Shown: positions 8,587 to 17,414 of the stretch, one piece after another
How positions within the stretch are numbered: the stretch's first letter is position 1
Layout of the letters: every line of letters starts with the position of its first letter
NCBI RefSeq assembly: GCF_008065135.1
Contig: NZ_CP042914.1
Coordinates: forward strand, 2,914,001 to 2,978,000
Reading direction: 5' to 3'
DNA: 64,000 nucleotides
Source of the DNA: Roseimaritima ulvae
Lineage (GTDB): Bacteria; Planctomycetota; Planctomycetia; Pirellulales; Pirellulaceae
Translations under genes and position numbers: made by a program
The notes under the pieces: generated by a model
What the model saw: the letters and a program-made list of their open reading frames with translations, nothing else
Databases searched by the model: none
Told to the model about the DNA's origin: nothing

Positions 8587-10158
8587 GTGACGAACCAGGC
8601 GATGGATGTTGTGGTGATTGGCAGCGGCCTGGCGGGGTTGGGCAGCGCCTGCACGCTGGCCGCACGCGGACACCGGGTGACGGTGCTGGAAAAGAACAAA
8701 TGGTTGGGGGGCAAAGCCGCTCCGCTGCGAGCCGATGGATTTCGCTTCGACATGGGCCCGACGATCCTGACCTTGCCGAGCGTGTTGCGAAAAATCTTCG
8801 CCGAAACCGACCAGGACATCGACGACTACCTGGAACTGCTGCGTTTGGATCCCCAGTGGCGCTGCTTTTTTGATGCCGATGCGGCGGGAGAGCAAGAGGC
8901 GGCCGTGCTGGATTTGGTCGCCGACGTTCCGGCCATGCAAAAGAACTTGGACGCCTTCACCGGTGACACCACGTCCTCCCAAGGCTATCAACGCTTCATC
9001 GAAATGTCCCAAGGCCTGCACGGGGTCTCGGAGCGTTTCTTCTTTTGGAAAAGTGTGGGCGGACTGCGAGACACCATGGATGTCGGTGGTTCGTTCTCCG
9101 CCGCTGTGTTGAAGGACGTGCTGAGCCTGCAAATGGGACGCAGCGTGGCCAGTGTGGTCCGCAAACATGTGCCCCATGAACGGGTCGCCCAAATGATGGA
9201 CCATTTCACCCAATACGTGGGCTCGGCACCGGACCAGTCGCCGGCCGTGTTATGCGGCATCGCCCATATGCAAACTTCCGAGGGCATTTGGTATCCGCGC
9301 GGCGGCACCCGAGCGGTTCCCGAAGCTCTGCAGCGATTGGCGGAACACCTGGGCGTAACGATCCGCTGTGAAACCGACGTCCAACGCATCGAAACCGATC
9401 GTGGCGCGGTCACCGCCGTAACCACCACCGACGGTGAACGGATTGCCTGCGATGCCGTGGTCAGCAACTGCGACGCCGTCCGCACCTACCGCGAACTGTT
9501 GGGCGGAAAATGGGGCAAAAAATTCGCCTCGACGACAAAGTATGAACCGGCGTGCAGCGGCGTGGTGCTGTACCTGGGACTGAACCGACGCTACGAACAA
9601 TTGCAGCACCACAATTTTGTTTTCAGCCGAGACGCCGAAGAAGAGTTTCAATCGATCTACGAACACGGCCAACCCGCCGCCGATCCCACGGCCTACGTCT
9701 GCGCTCCGGCAATCACGGAACCGGGCGTTGCACCAGAGGGCGGCGAGGCCCTGTACGTGCTGGTACACACGCCCTATCTGAGGCCCAACCACAATTGGGA
9801 CCAAATGTTGCCGGCCTACCGCGAAATTATTTTGGACAAACTGGAACGGACCGCCGGGCTGGATGGTATTCGGGACGCGATCGTGTACGAATCGGCACTC
9901 ACCCCGCAAGGCATCCACGACCGCTACCGGGTGCTGAACGGCGCCATCTATGGGCTTGCCAGTCACGGCAAATATTTGGGCGCATTTAAGCCCGGCAATC
10001 GTCGCAAAGATGTTCGCGGGCTGTATCTGGCCGGCGGGGCGGCGCATCCCGGTCCCGGGATGCCGATGGTGTTGATGAGCGGTTGGATCGCGGCGGATTC
10101 GTTGGACCAGGACGTTCGCGCCGGCGCCTTGCACACTTCCCAGGCTACCGCGTCGTGA
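8587..10158 (+). CDS. Phytoene desaturase/CrtN-CrtI family FAD oxidoreductase (about 523 aa)
   Basis: The N-terminus has the FAD-binding dinucleotide fold VVIGSGLAGLGSACTLAARG, then EKNKWLGGKA and GFRFDMGPTIL, all typical of carotenoid desaturases and isomerases. The C-terminal FAD motif GLYLAGGAAHPGPGMPMVL matches the family. The start is uncertain: GTG at 8587 is preferred because the fold begins a few residues later, and GTG 8551 and ATG 8602 are alternatives. Members desaturate or oxidise phytoene, or the C30 analogue diapophytoene. The acyltransferase gene overlaps its stop by four bases (GTGA), and a glycosyltransferase follows, as expected for a late carotenoid pathway. Whether it makes a desaturated chain or an end-group carboxyl cannot be decided from sequence alone. 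Confidence 0.88.
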   Translation: MTNQAMDVVVIGSGLAGLGSACTLAARGHRVTVLEKNKWLGGKAAPLRADGFRFDMGPTILTLPSVLRKIFAETDQDIDDYLELLRLDPQWRCFFDADAAGEQEAAVLDLVADVPAMQKNLDAFTGDTTSSQGYQRFIEMSQGLHGVSERFFFWKSVGGLRDTMDVGGSFSAAVLKDVLSLQMGRSVASVVRKHVPHERVAQMMDHFTQYVGSAPDQSPAVLCGIAHMQTSEGIWYPRGGTRAVPEALQRLAEHLGVTIRCETDVQRIETDRGAVTAVTTTDGERIACDAVVSNCDAVRTYRELLGGKWGKKFASTTKYEPACSGVVLYLGLNRRYEQLQHHNFVFSRDAEEEFQSIYEHGQPAADPTAYVCAPAITEPGVAPEGGEALYVLVHTPYLRPNHNWDQMLPAYREIILDKLERTAGLDGIRDAIVYESALTPQGIHDRYRVLNGAIYGLASHGKYLGAFKPGNRRKDVRGLYLAGGAAHPGPGMPMVLMSGWIAADSLDQDVRAGALHTSQATAS

Positions 10159-10955
10159 GTACGGTGAACCCCGATCTACCGGTTGTTTCCTCGTTTTTGC
10201 AAAACGGCTTCCATCGCTATCTAAAAGGTTTGCTGCGGAGAAATTTCCATACCGTTGCGGTCGCCGAAGACAGCCTGTCCGCCGCCGATGTACCGCCGGA
10301 TCAGCCCTTGATTGTGTTCGCCAACCATCCCGGCTGGTGGGACCCCTTGGTCGCGCACTGGGTTTGCCGCCACGTCTTGAAGAACCGGCAGTTCTACGCT
10401 CCCATCGATGCGATCGCTTTGCAGCAATACCGGGTGCTGGGCAAGCTGGGGTTTTATGGGGTCCGTTCGGACACCACCGCGGGGATCGCGGCGTTTTTGA
10501 AAACCAGTCGAGCCATCCTGAACACGCCGGGCAGCTCGATCTGGATCACTCCCACAGGTCGGTTTGCCGACCCTCGCGAAACCGACGTCGAATTTGCTCA
10601 CGGCTTAGGCCACCTCTGTTCGCGCATCGACCGCGGTACGCTGCTGCCACTGGCCATGGAATACTCGTTTTGGGAAGAACGCTTGCCGGAATGCCTGCTG
10701 CGGTTTGGTCAGCCGATTCTGATCGAACAACATCCGCTGCGCGATAAGGCCGCCTGGACGGAATATCTTTTTGAACGCTTGCGTGAGACGCAGCAGAATC
10801 TGGCGGAACTGGTGATCGCTCGCGACGCGGCAGCCTTTCGCCCGGTGCTGCACGGCGGCAAAGGCGCGGGCCGCGTTTACGATCTTTTTCGTCGCCTACG
10901 GAGCTGGTGGAGTGGTCGCGAACTGTCCGCACAGCACGGAAAGAAGTTTTCGTAA
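10155..10955 (+). CDS. PlsC-like 1-acyl-glycerol-phosphate acyltransferase family protein (266 aa)
   Basis: The catalytic NHxxxxD motif appears as NHPGWWD at about residue 58, followed by YGVRSDT and the block SSIWITPTGRFADPRE in the region of the family's substrate-binding motif. The GTG start at 10155 overlaps the desaturase stop (GTGA), so translation is coupled. The enzyme family moves fatty acyl groups from a carrier to a hydroxyl. Between a carotenoid desaturase and a glycosyltransferase it may esterify a carotenoid glycoside, playing the part that CrtO has in staphyloxanthin synthesis although it belongs to a different fold. Ordinary lysophospholipid acylation cannot be excluded. Confidence 0.85.
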   Translation: MSTVNPDLPVVSSFLQNGFHRYLKGLLRRNFHTVAVAEDSLSAADVPPDQPLIVFANHPGWWDPLVAHWVCRHVLKNRQFYAPIDAIALQQYRVLGKLGFYGVRSDTTAGIAAFLKTSRAILNTPGSSIWITPTGRFADPRETDVEFAHGLGHLCSRIDRGTLLPLAMEYSFWEERLPECLLRFGQPILIEQHPLRDKAAWTEYLFERLRETQQNLAELVIARDAAAFRPVLHGGKGAGRVYDLFRRLRSWWSGRELSAQHGKKFS

Positions 10956-10957
10956 CC

Positions 10958-12100
10958 GTGTCGATGCTTGTGTTAGCCGTTGGGACGTTGCTGTTAGCGG
11001 GGCTGCCATTGCTGCTGTATCTGCTGAACTTGCCGCTGTTTTGCATCGCCTGGCAGCGTTGGGCGAAAGCCGATTTGTCCGATCCACAGGTTTCCGTGCT
11101 GATCCCCGCGCGGGATGAAGAGGAGGGCATTGGACAGTGCCTGCAGACCGTGCTGGCCAGCCGCGGCGTGGAGCTGGAAGTGATCGTGTTGGACGACCAG
11201 TCTCACGATGCCACGGCAGACGTTGTACGAGTCTGCGCGGCCAAAGATCAACGCGTCCAGTTGATTGCTGGTGTGGAATTGCCTCAAGGCTGGAACGGCA
11301 AGCAACACGCTTGTTGGCGGCTTGCCGATCGGGCACGCCATCGCTGGTTGGTGTTCTTGGATGCCGACGTGCGGCTTGCCCCCGATGCAATTCGTTGTTT
11401 GCTGGCCTACGCAGACCGCCGGCAGGTTGGCCTGTTGAGTGCTTTCCCGCACCAGGAAACCGGCACGCTGCTAGAGAAAATGCTGATCCCCATGATGCAC
11501 ATCGTCCTGCTGGGCTATCTGCCCTTGCTGCGGATGCGAGCTTGCACCAAACCGGCGTATGCGGCCGGTTGCGGGCAATTGTTTGTGACGCGACAAGACC
11601 TGTATCAACAAATGGGAACCCACGCGGCCATTCGCGATTCGCGGCACGACGGAATCAAGTTGCCGCGAGCTTACCGGACGACGGGTTTGTCGACCGATGT
11701 TGTGGACGGCAGCACTTTGGCACGGTGTCGAATGTATCGCAGCGGAGCCGAAGTCGTACGAGGATTGCTGAAGAACGCCGATGAAGGCATCGCCAACGCC
11801 GCCTTAATTGTTCCCTTTAGCCTGTTGTTGCTGGGCAGCACGGTGGCGCCGCTGACTTTGCTTGCTGTTTGGCCGTGGCTGTCCGGCGGTGGAAGCGGTG
11901 GCGACGCCGCATGGTGGATTGCCGCGGCGGCGGCAATCGCCGGTTGGACGCCACGGGTCGTCAACGCGTGGCGATTCAAACAGTCCGCCGTGGGCGCGAT
12001 CTTGCATCCGCTCGCGGTGTTGGTGTTTGTCGTGCTGCAGTGGGTGGCGCTCGCCATGCAACACAGCGGCCGCCGTGTCCGCTGGCGCGGTCGGGATTGA
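10958..12100 (+). CDS. Family 2 glycosyltransferase, CrtQ-like (380 aa)
   Basis: A hydrophobic N-terminal segment (LVLAVGTLLLAGLPLLLYLL) is followed by a GT-A domain: VSVLIPARDEE, VLDDQSHD (first aspartates), FLDADV (the metal-binding DxD at about residue 135) and RHDGIKLPR. Three or four hydrophobic segments end the protein. This architecture matches membrane glycosyltransferases such as the one that glucosylates diaponeurosporenoate. The start is GTG 10958, two bases after the acyltransferase stop; ATG 10964 is possible. Together with the two upstream genes it forms a compact operon for a glycosylated, acylated carotenoid, by inference. Confidence 0.87.
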   Translation: MSMLVLAVGTLLLAGLPLLLYLLNLPLFCIAWQRWAKADLSDPQVSVLIPARDEEEGIGQCLQTVLASRGVELEVIVLDDQSHDATADVVRVCAAKDQRVQLIAGVELPQGWNGKQHACWRLADRARHRWLVFLDADVRLAPDAIRCLLAYADRRQVGLLSAFPHQETGTLLEKMLIPMMHIVLLGYLPLLRMRACTKPAYAAGCGQLFVTRQDLYQQMGTHAAIRDSRHDGIKLPRAYRTTGLSTDVVDGSTLARCRMYRSGAEVVRGLLKNADEGIANAALIVPFSLLLLGSTVAPLTLLAVWPWLSGGGSGGDAAWWIAAAAAIAGWTPRVVNAWRFKQSAVGAILHPLAVLVFVVLQWVALAMQHSGRRVRWRGRD

Positions 12101-12282
12101 AGGCGTTAGGCATCCGCGGCAAGACGCCTGCCGGGACTGGGGAAAGGCAGCTTGGCTGCGAGGGACGTGCGATTTATAAGTGGCGATCCCGGCACGCATC
12201 GGTCGCTGACGTCACAACCGCATCAGCCGCGGAGCGGCGGCGTGATGTAGCTATGGGCGCGAGCCCATGGCCCCGGCTAACC

Positions 12283-12310
12283 CTCCAAAGTCTGGCGACT
12301 TCGGCTACGG
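12283..12310. repeat. Single arm of the TAGCCGAA..CGCCAGA interspersed repeat
   Basis: The 28-base arm TCCAAAGTCTGGCGACTTCG followed by GCTACGG sits seven bases past the stop of the DUF4340 gene, between two convergent genes. Paired-arm copies of the same element occur at 36360-36426 and 56998-57067. The rest of the gap (12101-12282) holds only a short hairpin (ATGGGCGCGAGCCCAT, near 12253-12268). Confidence 0.7.
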
Positions 12311-12316
12311 GGCGAC

Positions 12317-14398
12317 TTATTGCTGCGGGATGTTGGGGAATCCTGGCGGCAAGCCGCCCGGGAGACCACCGGGCAAGCCGTTAAATTGAGGTTGCCCCGC
12401 GCCTTGGTTGCCGGCCTGCTCGTCCTTGGATTGGATCAACTCCTCCAGGCTCAGGTGCAACTTGTTGAAGGTGCTTTCGGAAATCTCGTAGTACCAATCA
12501 GCAAAGCGAGCGTTCAGTTCCTCGCTGTGTTTGCGAGCGGCTTCGAGTTGTTCTTCGCGTTCGTCAAGTTTGCGTTGGTTTTCTTTGGTGATCCGTTCCT
12601 GAGCAGCTTCGAGTCGCTCCTGCTTTTCCTGTTCGGTTTCTTCGATCTCAGGTTCTTCCACTGCCGGTTGCTCGGTCGTTGCCGAGTCCTGGGGTGCTTC
12701 GCTGGTTTCCGCCGATTCGTCCGAGTCGGCCGGTTCGTCTGCGGGCGAGTCCGCATCCTGGGGAGCGTCGGTATCTTGGGCTGCTTCGGCGTCCTGGCCA
12801 GCACCGGTAGCGGTGCCGTCGCCGGAGCCTTCTTGGGTGGTTTCGCCTGAGGTTTCTTCCGGTGTGGTTTCTTCCACGGCCGGCGGGGTGTCATCGGCGT
12901 CGGTTGCATCGTCGGCGTCGTCGGCCGGCGTGGTGTCCGCTTCCGCTGCATCGTCTTCAGCCGCCGCGTCTTCGGCTTCCATAGCCTCTTCGGTTTCCGG
13001 GGCGGCTTCGGCTTCCGGTGCGTCTTCGGCTTCCGGTGCGTCTTCGGCTTCCGGTGCGTCTTGTTCAGCCGCATCGGCTTCGGTCGAGGGGGCCGGGACG
13101 TCGGTCATTTGCGGCGGCTGAGCGGCGGCGTCCTCTTCTTCGGGCGCTGCTTCTTGGGGTGCGGGGGCATCGAGTTCTTCGATGGTTTGGGGCACCGGTT
13201 GCAGCTCCGGCATCGGGATGATCGACTCATCGACTTCGGTGGTCACCAGCATGTAGCGGTTGGAGCCGACCATGCCGATTTCTTCGCTCTCGGCGGCTTC
13301 TTGCTCTTGTTCAGAAAGTCCGGCCACGTTGCCAAAGCGGAGGATGTAGCGAACACCGTCTTTCATGCGGACGGCGATTTCTCCGTTGGCGGCCAGGATT
13401 TCGGTTTCATCGCTGCCGGGACGGCCGGCCGGGATGAAGCCGCGAGCCAACAGCGAATTCAGTGCGGTCTGGTCGCTGAGGATATCCTTGGACGCCTTTA
13501 AGTTGGCGCTCATGCCTTCGGGTTTACGTCCCACGTCGGCGATTTTGAGGTCGTCCAAGGCGCGTTTGAGTTCGTTCAGTTTTTGCGTGTTGAGCTGTTC
13601 CTCTTCGCCCAACGGCCGCGGCACGCTGGTGCCCTGTTTGTAAGTGTCCAAACGGGCCAGCTCCCATTGGCTGCCGTCGATCGACAGTTCGGCATCAAAG
13701 TCACGCTCTTCTTGCACGGTCTGATTGAGCAGGTCCAGTGATGCGGTGTAGTTCTTGAGGGTCACACCGGTGATGTCGAAGGGAGTCAGTTGCAGCAGGT
13801 CCTGCTCGATCCAATCGGTGAATTTGGTGGTCAAGGCTGCGTCGTCCAAGTCCACGGCATAGACAATGTCTTGGCCGGGACGGCGGACGTACCGCTGGCC
13901 GGTTTGGCCTTCGACTTCGTTGCCGACGATCAAGGACACCATGGTGGTGCCTTTGGCGTCTTTGATGGTGATCAATCGGCCGACGCCTTCGGAGCCAACT
14001 TTGACATCGTTGGAGGTGGGGTCGACGACGCCAAAGCCGGGGTGGTCTTCGCGGTTGTTGGTGGCCACATCGAGGATGGTGTTATCGAGGAACAAGGTGG
14101 CGGCTTTTTGCATCTGGTTTTCCGCATCGGCGGTGTAACCACCGTGGGTGGGGATCCGCCACACACCGTCCCCGTCTTTGGCGACTTCAAAATCCGAGAT
14201 AGCGCTTTGGTCGTCGTCGAAGGTGACGATCTTCATGCTGGCCGCGGCCAACGGATCGGTGAAGTTTTCGAACAACAGTTTGCCGATCTGCTGGCTTTCT
14301 TCGGTTTCGATATTGGTGGGCCAGGCAACAAATGCCGCGAGGGCCGCCATCGCAGCAGCCACCGCCCAGTAGACGCCTGTTTTTGCCTCTTCGTTCAC
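12317..14398 (-). CDS. DUF4340 domain-containing protein (693 aa)
   Basis: An N-terminal membrane anchor at residues 10-28 (VYWAVAAAMAALAAFVAWP) precedes a DUF4340 domain of about residues 60-400 (GVWRIPTHGGY, VGNEVEGQTGQRYVRRPG, IEQDLLQLTPFDITGVTL). A very long acidic Glu/Ala/Asp/Pro-rich region (about 410-610) follows, then a charged coiled coil and a Gly/Pro-rich tail. DUF4340 proteins accompany Gld-type ABC exporters. It is the last gene of an operon with the ATPase at 17415 and the permease fusion at 14462. The acidic segment includes short tandem repeats and leaves long spurious open frames on the other strand. Confidence 0.88.
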   Translation of the reverse strand: MNEEAKTGVYWAVAAAMAALAAFVAWPTNIETEESQQIGKLLFENFTDPLAAASMKIVTFDDDQSAISDFEVAKDGDGVWRIPTHGGYTADAENQMQKAATLFLDNTILDVATNNREDHPGFGVVDPTSNDVKVGSEGVGRLITIKDAKGTTMVSLIVGNEVEGQTGQRYVRRPGQDIVYAVDLDDAALTTKFTDWIEQDLLQLTPFDITGVTLKNYTASLDLLNQTVQEERDFDAELSIDGSQWELARLDTYKQGTSVPRPLGEEEQLNTQKLNELKRALDDLKIADVGRKPEGMSANLKASKDILSDQTALNSLLARGFIPAGRPGSDETEILAANGEIAVRMKDGVRYILRFGNVAGLSEQEQEAAESEEIGMVGSNRYMLVTTEVDESIIPMPELQPVPQTIEELDAPAPQEAAPEEEDAAAQPPQMTDVPAPSTEADAAEQDAPEAEDAPEAEDAPEAEAAPETEEAMEAEDAAAEDDAAEADTTPADDADDATDADDTPPAVEETTPEETSGETTQEGSGDGTATGAGQDAEAAQDTDAPQDADSPADEPADSDESAETSEAPQDSATTEQPAVEEPEIEETEQEKQERLEAAQERITKENQRKLDEREEQLEAARKHSEELNARFADWYYEISESTFNKLHLSLEELIQSKDEQAGNQGAGQPQFNGLPGGLPGGLPPGFPNIPQQ
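13006..13061. repeat. 18-bp tandem repeat within the DUF4340 gene
   Basis: Three copies of an 18-base unit (CTTCGGCTTCCGGTGCGT on the + strand) encode the repeated peptide DAPEAE in the acidic linker. The count is likely to vary between strains through slippage. Confidence 0.75.
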
Positions 14399-14461
14399 GT
14401 TCGGAATCCCCTAAGAGATCAATAGTGGTGTGGGTGCGTACGGTGCAAAGCGACCGCGGAT

Positions 14462-17365
14462 TTACCGCAGTCGACTCTTCGAAATGTTTTCGCGTTCTCG
14501 CAAGCGTCGCGAGGAGAACACGATGATGCCAACCACCAGTGGAGGAATGCAGGGCAACGAGACGGCCGTCGCCTTGACGATGTTCTGAATGTTTTCCACT
14601 CGCGTGTCGGCCTTACGACGAATTTCTTTTCGCTTCTTGGCCATGTCCAGTTCTTCTTTTTCCTGGGCGACCTGCTTGCGGCGATCCTCGATCGCTTCCC
14701 AATTGCGGAACTCTTGCACGATCTTTTGGACCTTGGCCATCTTTTCTCGCGTCAGACCGCCTTGCCGCAGCTTTTCGATCTCGTCTTCGTATTGCTTGGC
14801 CTTGGCCATCCGAGCCTCGTCGGCTTGCCGTTCGATTTTGTCGGCTTCGGCTTGAAACTGTTTGACCTCGGCACGTTCGTCCACCGCGGCCTCTTGCTTG
14901 ACGTCTTCGATCATGGCCAGCGAACTGACGTAGGGTTTGTGAGAACGCACGTCGATGAATTCACTTTCGCCCGATAGCCAGTCGAAAACGTTCAGCAGGA
15001 AGGAGACGTTTTCCATCTGGAAACGCACATCGTCGGTTTGGTCGGGATCGGCGCGGATCTGCAAGAAATCGGGGATCATCAGGTCCGAGTCGGCCACGTA
15101 CACGACCTTAATAGGCGACGTGTCCGCTTCGTCTTCGGCTGAGTCCTGATCTGCATCGGCGTCGGCTTGCTCACCGCCACCGCCTTGGCCTTCGATCGAT
15201 ACGGCCATGATCGAGGAGATGCCCGGTGCGCCTTGTTTTTCCATCAGTTTGGCGGGCTGGTTCATGTATTGCCGAGCATCATCGAAACTGATCCGGCCGG
15301 CCAGAGCACCGGTCTGCAGCAACGGCGTGTGCTTCAGGGTGGCTTCTTCCTGCGGTTCCACGATACCGGGGCAGATCAACAGCACCTCGTGCAGCGCCCG
15401 CGTAATCGGGCTGGCATCATTAAGCGAATTTTCGCCACCGGGAGCTTGATCGTCGACGAACACAAACAAGTCGTTCATCTCGATGGGCAAATTCGGGTAG
15501 GGGTTGTAGTGCTGCCAAGCCAGGTCGGGATTCAGGCCGCCGGGCAACATCGGGCTGGGCTTGCCGGGCACGTCCAGTTCCAGCAGGTCCCACAGTTCGC
15601 GGATGCTGCCTTTGGGAACCATCCCACCACCGCCCATCATCGGATTGCCGGGCGATTGTTTGGGTTGACCGGTGGGAGTGATCCCGCGGTTGGTGGCCGG
15701 GAATGGATCTTCGAATACCGCCGTGGGGATCCCGTCGCGAATCGCGTCGAGGAACCGGGTGAAGCGTTCGGGCGTGAGGGAGGACGGCTGGACGGCGATC
15801 AACATATCAAACTGCCCGGGTTCGACCGGCGCGTCGAAGTTGACTTCCTCGACTTCGTACTGCTTGGCCAATTCCTGCACCAACAGGTGTTGCGGAATTC
15901 GCTGCATGCCCATCGGCGTCGCCGTGGTGCCGCCCATCAGATTGGCGTCGGTGGTAACGATCCCGATTCGCTTGCGTTCGCTCCGCGAGACCGTTTTGAT
16001 CGAGCGCACCAATTCGTATTCCACCGGAATGCCGTATTCCAGGATGGGAATCGTGACCTTGTTCAAACCGCTTCGCATCGCGGCCCCCAGGATCAACTGT
16101 TTCTGCTGCAACGAGCCCTTTTCCCGCACCATGCGAGCGACCGGAACGATCCCAAAGCGGTCTTCGGCCAGCTGGGCTTCGTCGCTGAACAGTTCAATAT
16201 CGTCGTGCAGATTGACTTCGATCGCGCGGCCCGCTTTGGAGGCTTCACTGCGGAACTCTTTCAGCAAATTCACCAGTTGGTACTTGGTGCGAGCGTATTG
16301 CTCGGGCACTTCGTCGCTGATGAAGGCATCGATCACAATCGGCCGCTCGGCGTCCAGGTTGCGGATCAGGTCCTTGGTGGTGTCGGACAAAGAACTGACG
16401 CTGCCTTCGGTGGCGTCGTAGCGGACCACGTCCCAGGCGCGGAACAACACCACCGCTCCGCCAACAAAGACCACCAAAGCCAGGACGCGTGCCAGGTAAT
16501 GCCAAGCCATCGTGTTGCCGTCTTTACCGCCGGTCCAGTGCCGCCGTCCGATCAACACCATGCAGATATACAGCGCCACGCAGGTGACCAGGATGAAATA
16601 CAGGACCGATGAAGTGCTGACCACGCCGCGGCCGAAGTCGTCGAAGGGCGTGGCGATGCCGGCGGCTTCCAGCGTGCTGGCCAGCCAACCGCTGGGCAGC
16701 AGTGATCCCGACAGCGAAGCGAAGGCCAGCGGGGCGTTGAATAGGGCGCCCAGAATAAAGCCCACCGTCAGGTTGCCGGTCAGGAACGAAGCGATCATGC
16801 CGATCGACAACATGGCCAGGCCCACAAACCAATAGCCCAAATAGGTCGTGAAGATCAGCCCCGTGTCGACTTGGCCTTTGGTCAAAATCGCCAGCGTGAT
16901 GAAGGTGGCGATTTGCGAAAACATCAGCGACGCGGTGAAGATCGCCGCCGCCGACATGTATTTTCCGATCACGATGTCAAAGTCGTCGGCCGGCAGGGTC
17001 AGCAGCAATTCGTCCGTTCCCTGACGTTTTTCCTCCGCCCAGATGCTCATCGTAATCGCGGGGATGAACACCAGCATGATCATCGGGAACCAACCGTTCA
17101 GCTGGTCCAGCGTGGCCAGGTTCTGATTGAAGAACTCGTACGGCCAAAACGCCGCCAGGGAGGTCAGGAACACAAAGATGCATAGAAACACGTAGCCCGT
17201 GGGATTGCTGAAGTAGCCCACGAAGTTACGTCGCATGACCGCAAACGCGGCTTGTTTGGTGTTGGCCAACACCGCCACGACGGCGGCCAAGATTGCCACG
17301 AACAGCAGATCGATCAACAGCAGATTGACCAATACCAGCAGAACAGAACCGAGAGTCGTTGACAT
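14462..17365 (-). CDS. GldF-GldG fusion: ABC-2 permease joined to a GldG-type auxiliary domain (967 aa)
   Basis: Residues 1-280 form an ABC-2 permease with about six hydrophobic segments and the family signature EEKRQGTDELLLTLP. A further membrane helix at about 287-308 leads into a periplasmic GldG/ABC_transp_aux domain (DLIRNLDAERPIVIDAFISD onward, about 315-800). A charged coiled coil (about 830-910) and a last membrane helix close the protein. In Bacteroidetes gldF and gldG are separate genes for a transporter required for gliding; many other bacteria carry the system without gliding. Here it should work with the ATPase at 17415-18170 and the DUF4340 protein. The substrate is unknown. Confidence 0.9.
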   Translation of the reverse strand: MSTTLGSVLLVLVNLLLIDLLFVAILAAVVAVLANTKQAAFAVMRRNFVGYFSNPTGYVFLCIFVFLTSLAAFWPYEFFNQNLATLDQLNGWFPMIMLVFIPAITMSIWAEEKRQGTDELLLTLPADDFDIVIGKYMSAAAIFTASLMFSQIATFITLAILTKGQVDTGLIFTTYLGYWFVGLAMLSIGMIASFLTGNLTVGFILGALFNAPLAFASLSGSLLPSGWLASTLEAAGIATPFDDFGRGVVSTSSVLYFILVTCVALYICMVLIGRRHWTGGKDGNTMAWHYLARVLALVVFVGGAVVLFRAWDVVRYDATEGSVSSLSDTTKDLIRNLDAERPIVIDAFISDEVPEQYARTKYQLVNLLKEFRSEASKAGRAIEVNLHDDIELFSDEAQLAEDRFGIVPVARMVREKGSLQQKQLILGAAMRSGLNKVTIPILEYGIPVEYELVRSIKTVSRSERKRIGIVTTDANLMGGTTATPMGMQRIPQHLLVQELAKQYEVEEVNFDAPVEPGQFDMLIAVQPSSLTPERFTRFLDAIRDGIPTAVFEDPFPATNRGITPTGQPKQSPGNPMMGGGGMVPKGSIRELWDLLELDVPGKPSPMLPGGLNPDLAWQHYNPYPNLPIEMNDLFVFVDDQAPGGENSLNDASPITRALHEVLLICPGIVEPQEEATLKHTPLLQTGALAGRISFDDARQYMNQPAKLMEKQGAPGISSIMAVSIEGQGGGGEQADADADQDSAEDEADTSPIKVVYVADSDLMIPDFLQIRADPDQTDDVRFQMENVSFLLNVFDWLSGESEFIDVRSHKPYVSSLAMIEDVKQEAAVDERAEVKQFQAEADKIERQADEARMAKAKQYEDEIEKLRQGGLTREKMAKVQKIVQEFRNWEAIEDRRKQVAQEKEELDMAKKRKEIRRKADTRVENIQNIVKATAVSLPCIPPLVVGIIVFSSRRLRERENISKSRLR

Positions 17366-17414
17366 ATTTGAAATCTAAATGCGATGCAAAAAGGACACGT
17401 TTGCAGGAATCACG

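Noticed and set aside
12320-13501. Several long frames on the plus strand
   Set aside because: They are antisense to the acidic repeat region of the DUF4340 gene and consist of low-complexity Ser/Ala/Val or Arg/Phe sequence.
15167-16612. Frame of 481 codons on the plus strand
   Set aside because: Antisense to the GldF-GldG fusion, whose motifs are clear; no family features.
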